Of a DNA stretch of 37,350 nt, positions 1 through 8,650 are shown piece after piece. The DNA lies in NCBI RefSeq assembly GCF_902706185.1, contig NZ_CACSJM010000052.1, positions 1 through 37,350 of the forward strand, written 5' to 3'. The translations under genes and the position numbers were made by a program. The stretch's first letter is position 1; every line of letters starts with the position of its first letter. The notes below the pieces were generated by a model, which had not been told where the DNA came from, ran no database searches, and saw only the letters and a list, made by a program, of their open reading frames with translations. Source of the stretch: Roseomonas sp. 18066 (GTDB lineage: Bacteria; Pseudomonadota; Alphaproteobacteria; Acetobacterales; Acetobacteraceae).

Positions 1-54
1 GGTTGACCCCCCCCCGGTTGACCCTGCGCGCCCCGGCATGGCACGCAGGCACCC

Positions 55-720
55 ATGCCCCAGCTCCACGTCGCCCAGATCCCCGTCACGCCCTTCCAGC
101 AGAATTGCGCCCTGATCTGGGACTCCGAGACCGGCCGCGGCACGGTGATCGATCCCGGCGGCGACGTGCCCCGCATTCTGGCCGGGCTGGACAAAGCCGG
201 CTTCACCGTCGAGAGAATCCTGCTGACGCATGGCCATCTGGACCATGCCGGCGGCGCCGCTGAGCTGAAGCGCGCGCTGGAAGCCCGACAGGGCGCCCCG
301 GTGCCGGTCGAAGGCCCCGACCGCCGCGACGCGCCGCTGCTGGAGGGCCTGGCCGCCCAGGGCGAGCGCTTCGGCATCGAGGGGATGGAAAGCGTCACCC
401 CCGACCGCTGGCTGCAGGAAGGCGAGACCATCGCCATCGCCGGCCAGGATTTCTTCACGTTCCACTGCCCGGGGCACACGCCCGGGCATTTGGCCTTCGT
501 CTCACCCTCGCTGGGCTTCGCCGTCGTCGGCGACGTGCTGTTCCGCGGCTCGGTCGGCCGCACCGACTTCCCCTATGGCGACCACGACGCCCTGATCAGC
601 GCCATCAAGGAAAAACTGCTGCCGCTGGGGGATGAGATCCGCTTCCTCTGCGGCCACGGCCCGGGCTCGACCTTCGGCGAGGAGCGCCGCTCCAACCCCT
701 TCCTCAACGGCCGGGGCTGA
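55..720 (+). CDS. MBL-fold metallo-hydrolase (glyoxalase II-like)
   Basis: A 221-residue metallo-beta-lactamase-fold hydrolase, probably cytoplasmic because no signal peptide is seen. The metal-binding motif HGHLDH is at residues 59-64. Further ligand regions follow as HCPGHTPGH, GDVLFRGSVGRTDFP and the C-terminal CGHGPGST. These are typical of the glyoxalase II/YcbL-like branch, whose members hydrolyse thioesters such as S-lactoylglutathione. The short length, without the C-terminal HAGH substrate domain, fits YcbL-type proteins better than classical GloB. The true substrate cannot be read from sequence. The gene stands alone, ending 15 bp before the convergent SDR gene. Confidence 0.9.
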   Translation: MPQLHVAQIPVTPFQQNCALIWDSETGRGTVIDPGGDVPRILAGLDKAGFTVERILLTHGHLDHAGGAAELKRALEARQGAPVPVEGPDRRDAPLLEGLAAQGERFGIEGMESVTPDRWLQEGETIAIAGQDFFTFHCPGHTPGHLAFVSPSLGFAVVGDVLFRGSVGRTDFPYGDHDALISAIKEKLLPLGDEIRFLCGHGPGSTFGEERRSNPFLNGRG

Positions 721-735
721 AACGGCGGCCCGGCC

Positions 736-1488
736 TCAGGCGGCGGCTTCGGCGGCCCAGATCACCGCATCGGCGCCGGCCGGCAGCTGCATCGGGCAGG
801 ACGGATCGGTCGCCGCGCGGAACACCGCCTCGGCGACGTCCTCGGCCGCGGTCACCGGCCCCTCATCCTGCTGCCAGGCGGAGAAGACCTGTTGGGCGAG
901 GGGGCCATAGGCTTCCGGGATGGCGTCCACCGTGCGGGCGCGGGCATTGTCGCTGAAACGCGTGGCCGGCGCCCGGCCCGGCAGCACCAGCCGGGCGCGG
1001 ATGCCGAAGGGTTCCAGCTCGAGCGCCAGGGATTCGGTGAAGGCGTTCACCGCCGCCTTGCTGGCGGTATAGACCGACAGCAGGGGCAGCGGCTTCAGGG
1101 TCACCGTCGAGGTGACATTGACCACCACGCCCGCGCCGCGCGCCCGGAACTGCGGCAGCACCGCCCGGGTCACCGCCATGGTGCCGAAGGTGTTGGTCTC
1201 GAAGATCTCGCGGATGGCGCCGAGGGAGACGCCCTCCAGCGCGTTGAGCTGGCCGAGGCCGGCATTGTTGACCACTACGTCGATCGGCCCGGCGGCCGCG
1301 ATCGCCGCGGCGATGCTGGCCGGGTCGGTGACGTCCAGCGCCACCACCCGCAGCCGGTCGGAGGGCGCGAAGAGATCGGCGCGCGGGCTGCGCATGGTGG
1401 CGACCACGTGCCAGCCGCGGGCCAGGAACAGCCGCGCCGTCTCCAGGCCGAAGCCGGAGGAGCAGCCGGTGATGAGGATGCTGGGCAT
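736..1488 (-). CDS. SDR family NAD(P)-dependent oxidoreductase
   Basis: A 250-residue classical short-chain dehydrogenase/reductase. The Rossmann nucleotide-binding motif TGCSSGFG is at residues 7-14, the structural NNAG at 74-77, and the catalytic Ser127-Tyr140-Lys144 set (YTASK) is intact. The first acidic residue after beta2 is not obvious, and the TMRSP stretch suggests NADP preference (inference). The gene is divergent from the AraC-type regulator, with a 94-bp spacer between start codons, a layout in which the regulator often controls the dehydrogenase. Substrate unknown. Confidence 0.92.
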   Translation of the reverse strand: MPSILITGCSSGFGLETARLFLARGWHVVATMRSPRADLFAPSDRLRVVALDVTDPASIAAAIAAAGPIDVVVNNAGLGQLNALEGVSLGAIREIFETNTFGTMAVTRAVLPQFRARGAGVVVNVTSTVTLKPLPLLSVYTASKAAVNAFTESLALELEPFGIRARLVLPGRAPATRFSDNARARTVDAIPEAYGPLAQQVFSAWQQDEGPVTAAEDVAEAVFRAATDPSCPMQLPAGADAVIWAAEAAA

Positions 1489-1582
1489 CGAGATTTCCTT
1501 GTGTCAGCGCCGCCAGAGATAGGCAGCGCGCCCGGGACTCCCTACGATGCATCATCCAGGAAACATTGGCAGGAGTCCGGAT

Positions 1583-2497
1583 ATGGCCGATCCCCTGGCC
1601 GAGGTCGTCGGCCTGCTGCAGCCTGGCGCCGGCTTCTCCAAGCTGGTCGAGGGCGCCGGCGCCTGGCGCGTCAGCCGCTCCGAGGCCGGCCGGCCCTTCT
1701 ATTGCGCGCTGCTGGAGGGGGCGACGCGGCTGACCATCCCGGGTCTGCCGCCGCTGCTGCTGGAGGCCGGCGACTTCGTGCTGATCCCGGCCGCGCATGA
1801 CTTCGCCATGGACAGCCTGGCGGCGGGTCCGGGGGCGGGCCCGGCGGTGGCCGACAGCCTGCCGGTGGAGCTGCGCCCCGGCGTCTATCGCATTGGCGAT
1901 GCCGAGGGGCCGGCCAGCCTGCGCAGCATGGTCGGCTATTGCAGCTTCGGCAGCGGCGACACGGCGCTGCTGCTGTCGCTGCTGCCGAAGCTGGTGCATG
2001 TCCGCGGCGTCGGCCGGCTGCTGACCCTGGTGCAGCTGGTCGACGATGAAAGCCGCGCCGCCCGGCCGGGGCGGGAGGTGGTGCTGCAGCGGCTGCTGGA
2101 AGTGCTGCTGATCGAGGCGCTGCGCGCCACCGCCGGGCCGGCCGCGCCCTCGGGCCTGCTGCGCGGCCTGGCCGATGACCGCGTCGCCGTGGCGCTGCGG
2201 CAGATGCATGGCAGCCCGACCGCCGCCTGGACGGTGCCGCAGCTGGCCCGGCTGGCGGCGCTGTCGCGCTCGGCCTTCTTCGACCGCTTCCGCCGCGTCG
2301 TCGGCGTGACGCCGATGGACTACCTGCTGCACTGGCGCATGGCCCTGGCCAAGGACCTGCTGCGGCGCGGCGCCGCCGGCATCGCCGAGACCGCTTCCCG
2401 TGTCGGCTACAGCTCGGCCAGCACCTTCAGCACCGCCTTCGCCCGCCATGTCGGCCTGCCGCCCGGCGCCTATGCCCGACGCCAGGCGGCGGAATAG
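1583..2497 (+). CDS. AraC family transcriptional regulator with N-terminal cupin domain
   Basis: A 304-residue regulator. An N-terminal cupin-type sensor (about residues 20-190, AraC cupin_6 style) is followed by two helix-turn-helix motifs of the AraC C-terminal domain (about 205-300; SAFFDRFRRVVGVTPMDYL and the second helix pair ending VGYSSASTFSTAFARHVG). An in-frame ATG lies at 1547, but the ATG at 1583 has a clear AGGAG at 1571-1575 with 7-nt spacing, so the shorter start is chosen. It is divergent from the SDR gene and probably regulates it (inference). The stop abuts the stop of the convergent Bug gene with no spacer. Confidence 0.9.
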   Translation: MADPLAEVVGLLQPGAGFSKLVEGAGAWRVSRSEAGRPFYCALLEGATRLTIPGLPPLLLEAGDFVLIPAAHDFAMDSLAAGPGAGPAVADSLPVELRPGVYRIGDAEGPASLRSMVGYCSFGSGDTALLLSLLPKLVHVRGVGRLLTLVQLVDDESRAARPGREVVLQRLLEVLLIEALRATAGPAAPSGLLRGLADDRVAVALRQMHGSPTAAWTVPQLARLAALSRSAFFDRFRRVVGVTPMDYLLHWRMALAKDLLRRGAAGIAETASRVGYSSASTFSTAFARHVGLPPGAYARRQAAE

Positions 2498-3496
2498 TCA
2501 CTGCAGGCGGATGCCGGCCTGGCGGATCACCCCGCCCCATTTCTCATGCTCCGCGCGGATCCGCGCCGCGAAATTCTCTGCGGTGTCGCCGAGCGGGATG
2601 GCGCCGAGCTCCAGCAGCCGGCTGGCCACCGCCGGCTGGCGCAGCCCGGCGGCCAGCGCGGCTTGCGCCTTCTGCAGGATGGCGGGCGGCGTGGCGCGCG
2701 GGGCGACGACGCCGAACCAGGCGGTGACCTCGTAGCCCGGCAGGGTCTCGGCGATGGCGGGCAAAGCGGGGGCGCCGCTCCAGCGGCCGGCGCTGGTCAC
2801 GCCGATGCCGACCAGCGCGCCGGAGCGCACATGCGGCATCATCGACGGCAGGTTGTCCGAGCCATAGTCGATCCGCCCCGCCAGCAGATCCGGCATCATG
2901 TCCGCCGAGCCGCGGTAGGAAATATGCTCGGCCTCGATGCCGGCCTGGATGCGGAACAGCTCGGCCGCCAGATGCGTGCTGCCGCCGATGCTGGTCTCGC
3001 CATAGGTCAGCCGCCGGGTCTTCGCCAGGGCGATCAGCCCCGCCGCGTCGCGCACGCCGAGGCGCGGATGCGCGGCGATCAGGTTGGGCACCTCGGCGAC
3101 CTGGCTGATGGGCGCGAAGTCGCGCAGCCCGTCGAAGCCCATCTCGCGGTAGAGATGCGCGTTGATCGACAGCGGCCCGGGCGAGCTCAGCAGCAGGGTG
3201 TAGCCATCCGGCTCGGCGCGCGCCGCCTGGGCCGCGCCGATATTGCCGCCGGCGCCCGAGCGGTTGTCGACGACGAAGGGCTGCCCCAGCGCCGTGGCCA
3301 GGATCTCGGCAGCGATGCGGGCGCAGATGTCGGTGGTGCCGCCGGCGGGGAAGGGGCAGATCAGCCGCACGGGGCGGGCCGGCCATTCGCCCGGCGCGGC
3401 AAGGGCGGCGGGGGCGGCCAGCCCGGTCGCGATCCCGGCGAGCAGCCCGCGGCGCGACGCGGCGATGCGCGGCCCGAAGGGGGTTTCCCTGGTCAT
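2498..3496 (-). CDS. Bug family tripartite tricarboxylate transporter substrate-binding protein
   Basis: A 332-residue periplasmic solute-binding protein of the Bug/TctC family. The N terminus carries a twin-arginine-like signal (SRRGLLAG near residue 14, then a hydrophobic Ala-rich stretch ending AALAAPGEW). Family hallmarks follow: WPARPVRLICPFPAGGTTD, VVDNRSGAGGNIG and the DGYTLL segment. Such proteins bind small carboxylates or similar ligands and usually feed a TctAB permease, which is not in this window. An orphan binding protein is common in Acetobacteraceae and Burkholderiales. A strong GGGAGG lies 6-7 nt before the ATG. A short GGGCC/GGCCC hairpin (3514-3529) sits in the leader between this gene and the upstream transporter operon. 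Confidence 0.9.
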   Translation of the reverse strand: MTRETPFGPRIAASRRGLLAGIATGLAAPAALAAPGEWPARPVRLICPFPAGGTTDICARIAAEILATALGQPFVVDNRSGAGGNIGAAQAARAEPDGYTLLLSSPGPLSINAHLYREMGFDGLRDFAPISQVAEVPNLIAAHPRLGVRDAAGLIALAKTRRLTYGETSIGGSTHLAAELFRIQAGIEAEHISYRGSADMMPDLLAGRIDYGSDNLPSMMPHVRSGALVGIGVTSAGRWSGAPALPAIAETLPGYEVTAWFGVVAPRATPPAILQKAQAALAAGLRQPAVASRLLELGAIPLGDTAENFAARIRAEHEKWGGVIRQAGIRLQ

Positions 3497-3575
3497 GCTG
3501 TTCCTCCCATGGCGGGCCTTTCGCGGCCCTTGGGACGGATTGCGGCGCAGCCGGGCGCCGACGGCAAGGGGAAAC

Positions 3576-6512
3576 TTAGCCCGGCCCGGCCGCCGCCCCC
3601 TTGGCCTGCCAGCGCAGCTCCTCGGCGAATTGCCCGGCGAAGAGGCCGCGGGGCCTGGCGATCAGCTCCTCGAAGCGGCCGGCCTCGGCGATGCGGCCGC
3701 CTTCCAGCACCAGGATGCGGTCGGCCTGGCGGATGGTGGACAGGCGGTGGGCAATGACGATGCGCGTCACCGGCAGGCCGCGCACCGCCTGCATCACCGC
3801 CGCCTGGGTGATGTTGTCCAGCGCGCTGGTGGCCTCGTCCAGCACCAGGATGGCCGGCTTCTGCACCAGGGCGCGGGCCAGCAGCAGCCGCTGCGCCTGG
3901 CCGCCGGACAGCACGCGGGCGGCATCCGTCAGCACTGTCTCCAGCCCCATCGGCATGGCGCGCACGTCGGATGCCAGCGCCGCCTGCTCCAGCGCCGCCC
4001 AGATCGTGGCGTCGTCGGCCTCGGTGCCGCCGCGCACCGCCTCGCGCAGGCTGCCAGGCGGCAGGCGGCCGGATTGCAGGACGGTGGCCACCTGGCGGCG
4101 CACCGCGCCGGCCTCCAGCCCGCGCAGATCGTGGCCGTCGAGATAGATGGCGCCGACCGCCGGCTGCTCCATGCCCAGCAGCAGCCGCACCAGCGTCGAC
4201 TTGCCGGCGCCCGAGCGGCCGGTGATGGCGACCATCTCGCCGGGGCGCAGCGCCAGGTCGAGGCCCTGGAAGATCCAGGGGTCGCTCGGCCCGTAGCGGA
4301 AGGCGACGCCGGTGAAGGACAGGGCGCCGCTCAGCCGCCCCGGATCGACGCGGCCGCCCTCGGCCTCCGGCAACGTCTCCAGCAAAGGCTGCGCGAACTT
4401 CCGCGTGGGCAGCAGGAACCACAGCTGGAAGACGCTTTTGGCCAGCATCGTGCCGGCGCCGGCCATCAGCCCATAGGCCGAGAGGAAGGTCATCACCGAG
4501 GCGAGCGACGGCGCGGCGCGGCCCGGCTCCACCCGCTGCAGCAGCGCGATCACCAGGAAGGCGCCGGCGGTGGAGAGGATGGTGAAGCCGGCGGCGAAGG
4601 CGTCGTAGCCATTGGCGATGCGCCGCGCGCCGACCAGCCGGCGGCGCATGCCGGCGAAGCGCTCGGCCCAGACGGCAATGGCGCGGCCCTCGGCGCCGGC
4701 CAGGCGCAGCTTCACCAGGCCGGAGACGATCTGCAGCACCATGGCGTCGGCCAGGCCCGACAGCGCCTCGCCCGAGGCGAAGGCGCGGCCCTGCAGCCAG
4801 CCGGCCAGGTTGGCCGCCGCCATCTGCAGCGCCAGCAGGCCGAGGCCGATCGCCGCCGGCAGCGGCTGCGCCAGCAGCATCATCGCCGCCGAGGACAGGA
4901 TGATCGCCACCGACGACAGCGCCGAGAAGCCCAGCGCCCGCAGCTGCGTCGCCAGCGACAGGCCGGCATTGGCGCGCGCCGCCGTCTCGCCGACGCTCTG
5001 CCGGTTCAGCACCGCCAGCGGCAGGCGGATCACCCGGTCCCACAGCGCCGCATGCAGGGCGGTGCCGGCGCGGGCCTCGATGCGCTGGCGGGCGACCTCG
5101 CCGCCCAGCCGCACCGCCCAGGCGATGGCGGCGACCAGCACCATGGCGGCGCCCATCTGCGCCAGCTCCGACAGGTGGCCGCCCGGGATCAGCAGGGTGA
5201 AGGCCAGGCCCGTGGCCAGCGGCACCGCCTGGCCCAGCACGGCGCCGGCCAGCAGCGTGCCCAGGATGGCGGCGACGTCGCCGCCGGAGCGGCGCATGCC
5301 GGCGCCGATCAGCTCGGCCATGCCCAGCGGCTGCGCCGGCAGCGGCAGCAGCGGCGACCAGGCTTCTTCACGCAGCGTGGCGGCCGTCGCCGCGTCGAGC
5401 GGCGCGCCGTCGGGGCGTTCCGGGGTCAGCAGGCGGTAGCCGCCGCCGGCCGGCAGCAGCCCGACCACGGCGCCGTCGCCCTGGCGGGCGAAGAGCGCGC
5501 CGAGATCCTGCCGCCACCAGCCGGGCTCCAGCCGCACCGGGCGCAGCCGCAGGCCGGAGGCGCGGGCCAGCTCCTCCAGCGTCGAGCTGGCATCGAGGTC
5601 GATCGCCTGCACCCGGGTCGGCCGCCGCGCGGTGACGCCCATCGCGGCGGCGACGCCGCGGAACACCGGCATCAGCGGGTCGGCATCCGAGACATCGGCC
5701 CGCGCCGGGGCATTGCCCAGCACGGCGCCGAAGCTGGCGCGCTGGCTGGCGGCGGCCTCGGCCTCGCGCTCGGCGCGCAGCCGGCCACGGTTCAGCGCAT
5801 CGGCCGATTGCAGCGCCAGGATGGCGGGCAGCGCCTCCAGCAGGGCGGCGTTGAAGGAATGCAGCCCGTCCTGCCAGTCGCCGCCGCGCAGCGCCTCGGC
5901 GGCGGGCAGCGGGCGGCAGCTGCCGGCGCTGCCGCTGGTCAGCCAGGCGCCGGCGGGCAGCGGCACCAGCCCCTCGACCCGCTCCAGCCCGAGCAGCAGC
6001 CAGTCGCCGCCGCCCAGCCGCAGCCAGAGCGGCCCGCCGCGCGCGGTCTCGGCCGCCACCACCACGGCGCCGGCGGCCAGGCGATGGCGCGGGCCGCGCG
6101 GCGGCAGGGCGGCATCGGCCGGCGGGCGCGGCTGCAGCGGCCGGGCCAGCCCCTCGGCCAGGGCCTGGGCCCAGGCCTCGATGCCAGCGCCGAGGGCGAC
6201 GGGATCCAGCGCCGCGAGGGCCTCGGGCGGCAGCGGGCGCAGCCGGGTGCCGGCGCCGCCGATGGCGATGACGGTGGTGCCGGCCAGGTCGAGGCCGAGG
6301 CCGCAGAGCAGCCCGCCTGCCGCCACGCTGCCGAGATAATGGCGCGTCCCCTGGGTCGCCGGCGCCCGGGGCGCGCGCAGCGCGAAGAGGGCGACGCTGC
6401 CGGCCTCGATGATCCAGCGCGCGTCAGGGTCGTCCAGCCGCAGCGGCGCATGCGCCACCAGGTCGAGGGCGTCGGGGGGCGGGGGCGCGTGGTCGGCCGG
6501 CGCGATATCCAT
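3576..6512 (-). CDS. NHLP/NHLM-type bacteriocin export ABC transporter, permease/ATPase subunit without peptidase
   Basis: A 978-residue inner-membrane ABC half-transporter resembling the second ABC protein of NHLM microcin export systems. The first ~400 residues are a soluble extension with no peptidase signature. A six-helix type-1 exporter membrane domain follows (about 425-690, with hydrophobic stretches such as LGTLLAGAVLGQAVPLATGL). The nucleotide-binding domain has Walker A GRSGAGKST, signature LSGGQ and Walker B ILVLDEATSALDN. It is the last gene of the operon, 2 nt after the peptidase-ABC gene, and presumably forms a heterodimer with it (inference from NHLM operons). The N-terminal domain is of unknown role and may take part in substrate handling or regulation. 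Confidence 0.88.
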   Translation of the reverse strand: MDIAPADHAPPPPDALDLVAHAPLRLDDPDARWIIEAGSVALFALRAPRAPATQGTRHYLGSVAAGGLLCGLGLDLAGTTVIAIGGAGTRLRPLPPEALAALDPVALGAGIEAWAQALAEGLARPLQPRPPADAALPPRGPRHRLAAGAVVVAAETARGGPLWLRLGGGDWLLLGLERVEGLVPLPAGAWLTSGSAGSCRPLPAAEALRGGDWQDGLHSFNAALLEALPAILALQSADALNRGRLRAEREAEAAASQRASFGAVLGNAPARADVSDADPLMPVFRGVAAAMGVTARRPTRVQAIDLDASSTLEELARASGLRLRPVRLEPGWWRQDLGALFARQGDGAVVGLLPAGGGYRLLTPERPDGAPLDAATAATLREEAWSPLLPLPAQPLGMAELIGAGMRRSGGDVAAILGTLLAGAVLGQAVPLATGLAFTLLIPGGHLSELAQMGAAMVLVAAIAWAVRLGGEVARQRIEARAGTALHAALWDRVIRLPLAVLNRQSVGETAARANAGLSLATQLRALGFSALSSVAIILSSAAMMLLAQPLPAAIGLGLLALQMAAANLAGWLQGRAFASGEALSGLADAMVLQIVSGLVKLRLAGAEGRAIAVWAERFAGMRRRLVGARRIANGYDAFAAGFTILSTAGAFLVIALLQRVEPGRAAPSLASVMTFLSAYGLMAGAGTMLAKSVFQLWFLLPTRKFAQPLLETLPEAEGGRVDPGRLSGALSFTGVAFRYGPSDPWIFQGLDLALRPGEMVAITGRSGAGKSTLVRLLLGMEQPAVGAIYLDGHDLRGLEAGAVRRQVATVLQSGRLPPGSLREAVRGGTEADDATIWAALEQAALASDVRAMPMGLETVLTDAARVLSGGQAQRLLLARALVQKPAILVLDEATSALDNITQAAVMQAVRGLPVTRIVIAHRLSTIRQADRILVLEGGRIAEAGRFEELIARPRGLFAGQFAEELRWQAKGAAAGPG

Positions 6513-6514
6513 GC

Positions 6515-8650
6515 TCAGCCGCTCGCCAGCATGGCGCGGAAGCGGCCGGGGGCGGCGGCGAGCGCCTCCGGGTGGCCGCGCTGGACGATGCGGCCGGCCT
6601 CCAGCACGATCACCTCGTCGCAGTCGCGGACGAGGGCCAGGCGATGCGCGATGATCACCATGCTGCAGCCGCGGCGGCGCAGGTTTTCCATCACCCGCGC
6701 CTCGCTGCGGTTGTCGAGCGCGGCGGTGGCCTCGTCGAGCACCAGGATCGCCGGGTCGGTGGCAAGCGCCCGGGCCAGCTCCATCCGCGCCCGCTGCCCG
6801 CCCGACCAGTTTTTTCCTTCCTCCGTGACGGTGCCGGCATAGCCGCCGCGCCTGGAGAGAATCTCGTCATGGATGGCGGCGTCGCGGGCGCAGTCGACCA
6901 GCCGCTCGTCGGCGATGGTCGGGTCCCACAGCGCGATGTTGTCGCGCACCGTGCCGTCGAACAGGAAGCCCGCCTGGTCGACCACCGCGACCTGCCGCCG
7001 CAGCGTGTCGCGCGGGATGTCTTCCAGCCGGTGCCCGTCGAGCAGGACCTCGCCGGACCAGGGGCGGTAGAGGCCGGCGATCAGCAGCGCCAGCGTCGAC
7101 TTGCCGGAGCCGGAGCCGCCGACGATGCCCAGCCGCTGCCCCGGCTGCAGGGTCAGCGAGACGCCGTCCAGCAGCGGCGCCGCCAGCCGGCTGTGCCCGA
7201 AGCGGACTTCTTTCAGCTCGACATGGCCGGAGAGGCGGGACGGGCCGGTTGTCGGCGCCGTCTCGAATTCCTCGGCGCGCGGGTGCTGCAGCGTGTCTTC
7301 CAGCAGGGTCAGGTTGGCCCCGGCATCCTGCATCTGCGCGGCGACGCCGACCAGCTGCGCCACCGGCCCCATGAAGCCGATCACCAGCGCCTGGAAGGCG
7401 ACCAGCTGGCCGACGCTCATCTGGCCTTCCATGATGCGCTGGCCGCCCAGCACCAGCACCGCGGCGGCGGCGAGCACGGCGATGAAGGCCGGCAGCCCCT
7501 CGACCAGCGCCCGCTTCAGCGCCAGGCGCTGGGTGATATTGGCAGCCGCCGCGCGGGTGCCCGCCACCTGGCCGAGCAGCTGCGCCTCGGCCCCCGCCGC
7601 GCGGTAGCTCTCGATCATCCGCAGGCCGCCGCGCGCCAGCCCGTCCGAGCGCAGCATCCGCCCGAGCAGCCGCTGGTTGTCATCGGCCATCGACCGCGCC
7701 AGCAGCACGAGAAGCAGGATATTGGCGGCGGCGGCGCCGACCACCACCGCGGCCAGGCCCGGCGCATAGGCGGCCATGGCCAGGGCATAGGCCAGCGCCG
7801 TGACCATGCCGAGCAGCCCGCGCCCGGCATCGCCCGAGACCAGCCGCGCCACGCGGTCGTTCAGCATGACGCGGCCGGCGATGTCGCCGGGATGGCGCTG
7901 GGCGAAGAAGCCGACCGGCAGCTGGGTCAGCCGCTGCAGGAAGCCGGCGGCGCCGCCCACCGCCAGCCGCGTCTCCAGCCGCAGCAGCAGGTCGAGCTGC
8001 AGCCAGGTCAGCAGCGCCATCACCAGCGCGGCGCCGCCCATGCCCCAGAGCAGCGGCGGCAGCCAGCTGTCGAAGCGGCCGACCAGCACGTCGTCGACGA
8101 AGATCTGCGCGAAGGCCGGCACCAGCAGCGCCGGCACCACCAGCAGCAGGCTGAGGCCGAGGAGGCAGGCGAAGGCCGCGCCATTGCCGCGCAGCCGCTG
8201 CGCCAGGCCGCGCAGCGCGCGGGGCCGCGTGCCGCCGCGTTGGAAATCGGCGCCGGGGCGCAGCGTCAGCACCACGCCGGTCAGGTTGCGGTCGAGCTCG
8301 GCGCGGGCGACGCGGCGCGGGCCGGTGGCCGGGTCGTTGATCCAGGCGCCACCGCGGCTGAGCCCCTCGATCACCACGAAATGGTTCATGCCCCAATGGG
8401 CGATCAGCGGCATCGGCAGGCTGGCCAGGCTGTCGGGCTCGACGCGGAAGGCCTCGACCGTCAGCCCGTAGAGCGCCGCCGCCTTGGCGACATGGCTGGC
8501 GCGGCTGCCGTCGCGGGAGACGCCGCAGGCGGCGCGCAGCGCCTCCAGCGGCACCCAGCGGCCGTGATGGCCTAGGATGCTGCCCAGCGCCGCGGCGCCG
8601 CATTCCGCGGCCTCCATCTGCAGCAGGGTGGGGGTGCGGATGCGGCTCAC
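6515..8650 (-). CDS. NHLP/NHLM-type bacteriocin export ABC transporter with C39 peptidase domain
   Basis: A 711-residue peptidase-containing ABC transporter (PCAT). The N-terminal C39 domain (about 1-135) has an intact triad: Cys17 in QMEAAECGAAALG, His90 in MNHFVVIEG and Asp106 in INDPATG. C39 enzymes cut substrates after a Gly-Gly leader. A six-helix exporter membrane domain follows (about 160-430), then an ATPase domain with Walker A GGSGSGKST, a signature WSGGQ and Walker B ILVLDEATAALDN. The start is GTG at 8650, overlapping the adaptor gene's TGA as GTGA, so translation is coupled. It probably matures the two double-glycine RTX proteins encoded divergently nearby (inference). Confidence 0.93.
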   Translation of the reverse strand: MSRIRTPTLLQMEAAECGAAALGSILGHHGRWVPLEALRAACGVSRDGSRASHVAKAAALYGLTVEAFRVEPDSLASLPMPLIAHWGMNHFVVIEGLSRGGAWINDPATGPRRVARAELDRNLTGVVLTLRPGADFQRGGTRPRALRGLAQRLRGNGAAFACLLGLSLLLVVPALLVPAFAQIFVDDVLVGRFDSWLPPLLWGMGGAALVMALLTWLQLDLLLRLETRLAVGGAAGFLQRLTQLPVGFFAQRHPGDIAGRVMLNDRVARLVSGDAGRGLLGMVTALAYALAMAAYAPGLAAVVVGAAAANILLLVLLARSMADDNQRLLGRMLRSDGLARGGLRMIESYRAAGAEAQLLGQVAGTRAAAANITQRLALKRALVEGLPAFIAVLAAAAVLVLGGQRIMEGQMSVGQLVAFQALVIGFMGPVAQLVGVAAQMQDAGANLTLLEDTLQHPRAEEFETAPTTGPSRLSGHVELKEVRFGHSRLAAPLLDGVSLTLQPGQRLGIVGGSGSGKSTLALLIAGLYRPWSGEVLLDGHRLEDIPRDTLRRQVAVVDQAGFLFDGTVRDNIALWDPTIADERLVDCARDAAIHDEILSRRGGYAGTVTEEGKNWSGGQRARMELARALATDPAILVLDEATAALDNRSEARVMENLRRRGCSMVIIAHRLALVRDCDEVIVLEAGRIVQRGHPEALAAAPGRFRAMLASG

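Noticed and set aside
3243..6842. 1199-codon plus-strand open frame opposite the ABC transporters
   Set aside because: Its translation is Gln/Arg/Ala-rich and shows no domains. It is a shadow of the minus-strand transporter genes, which have full motifs.
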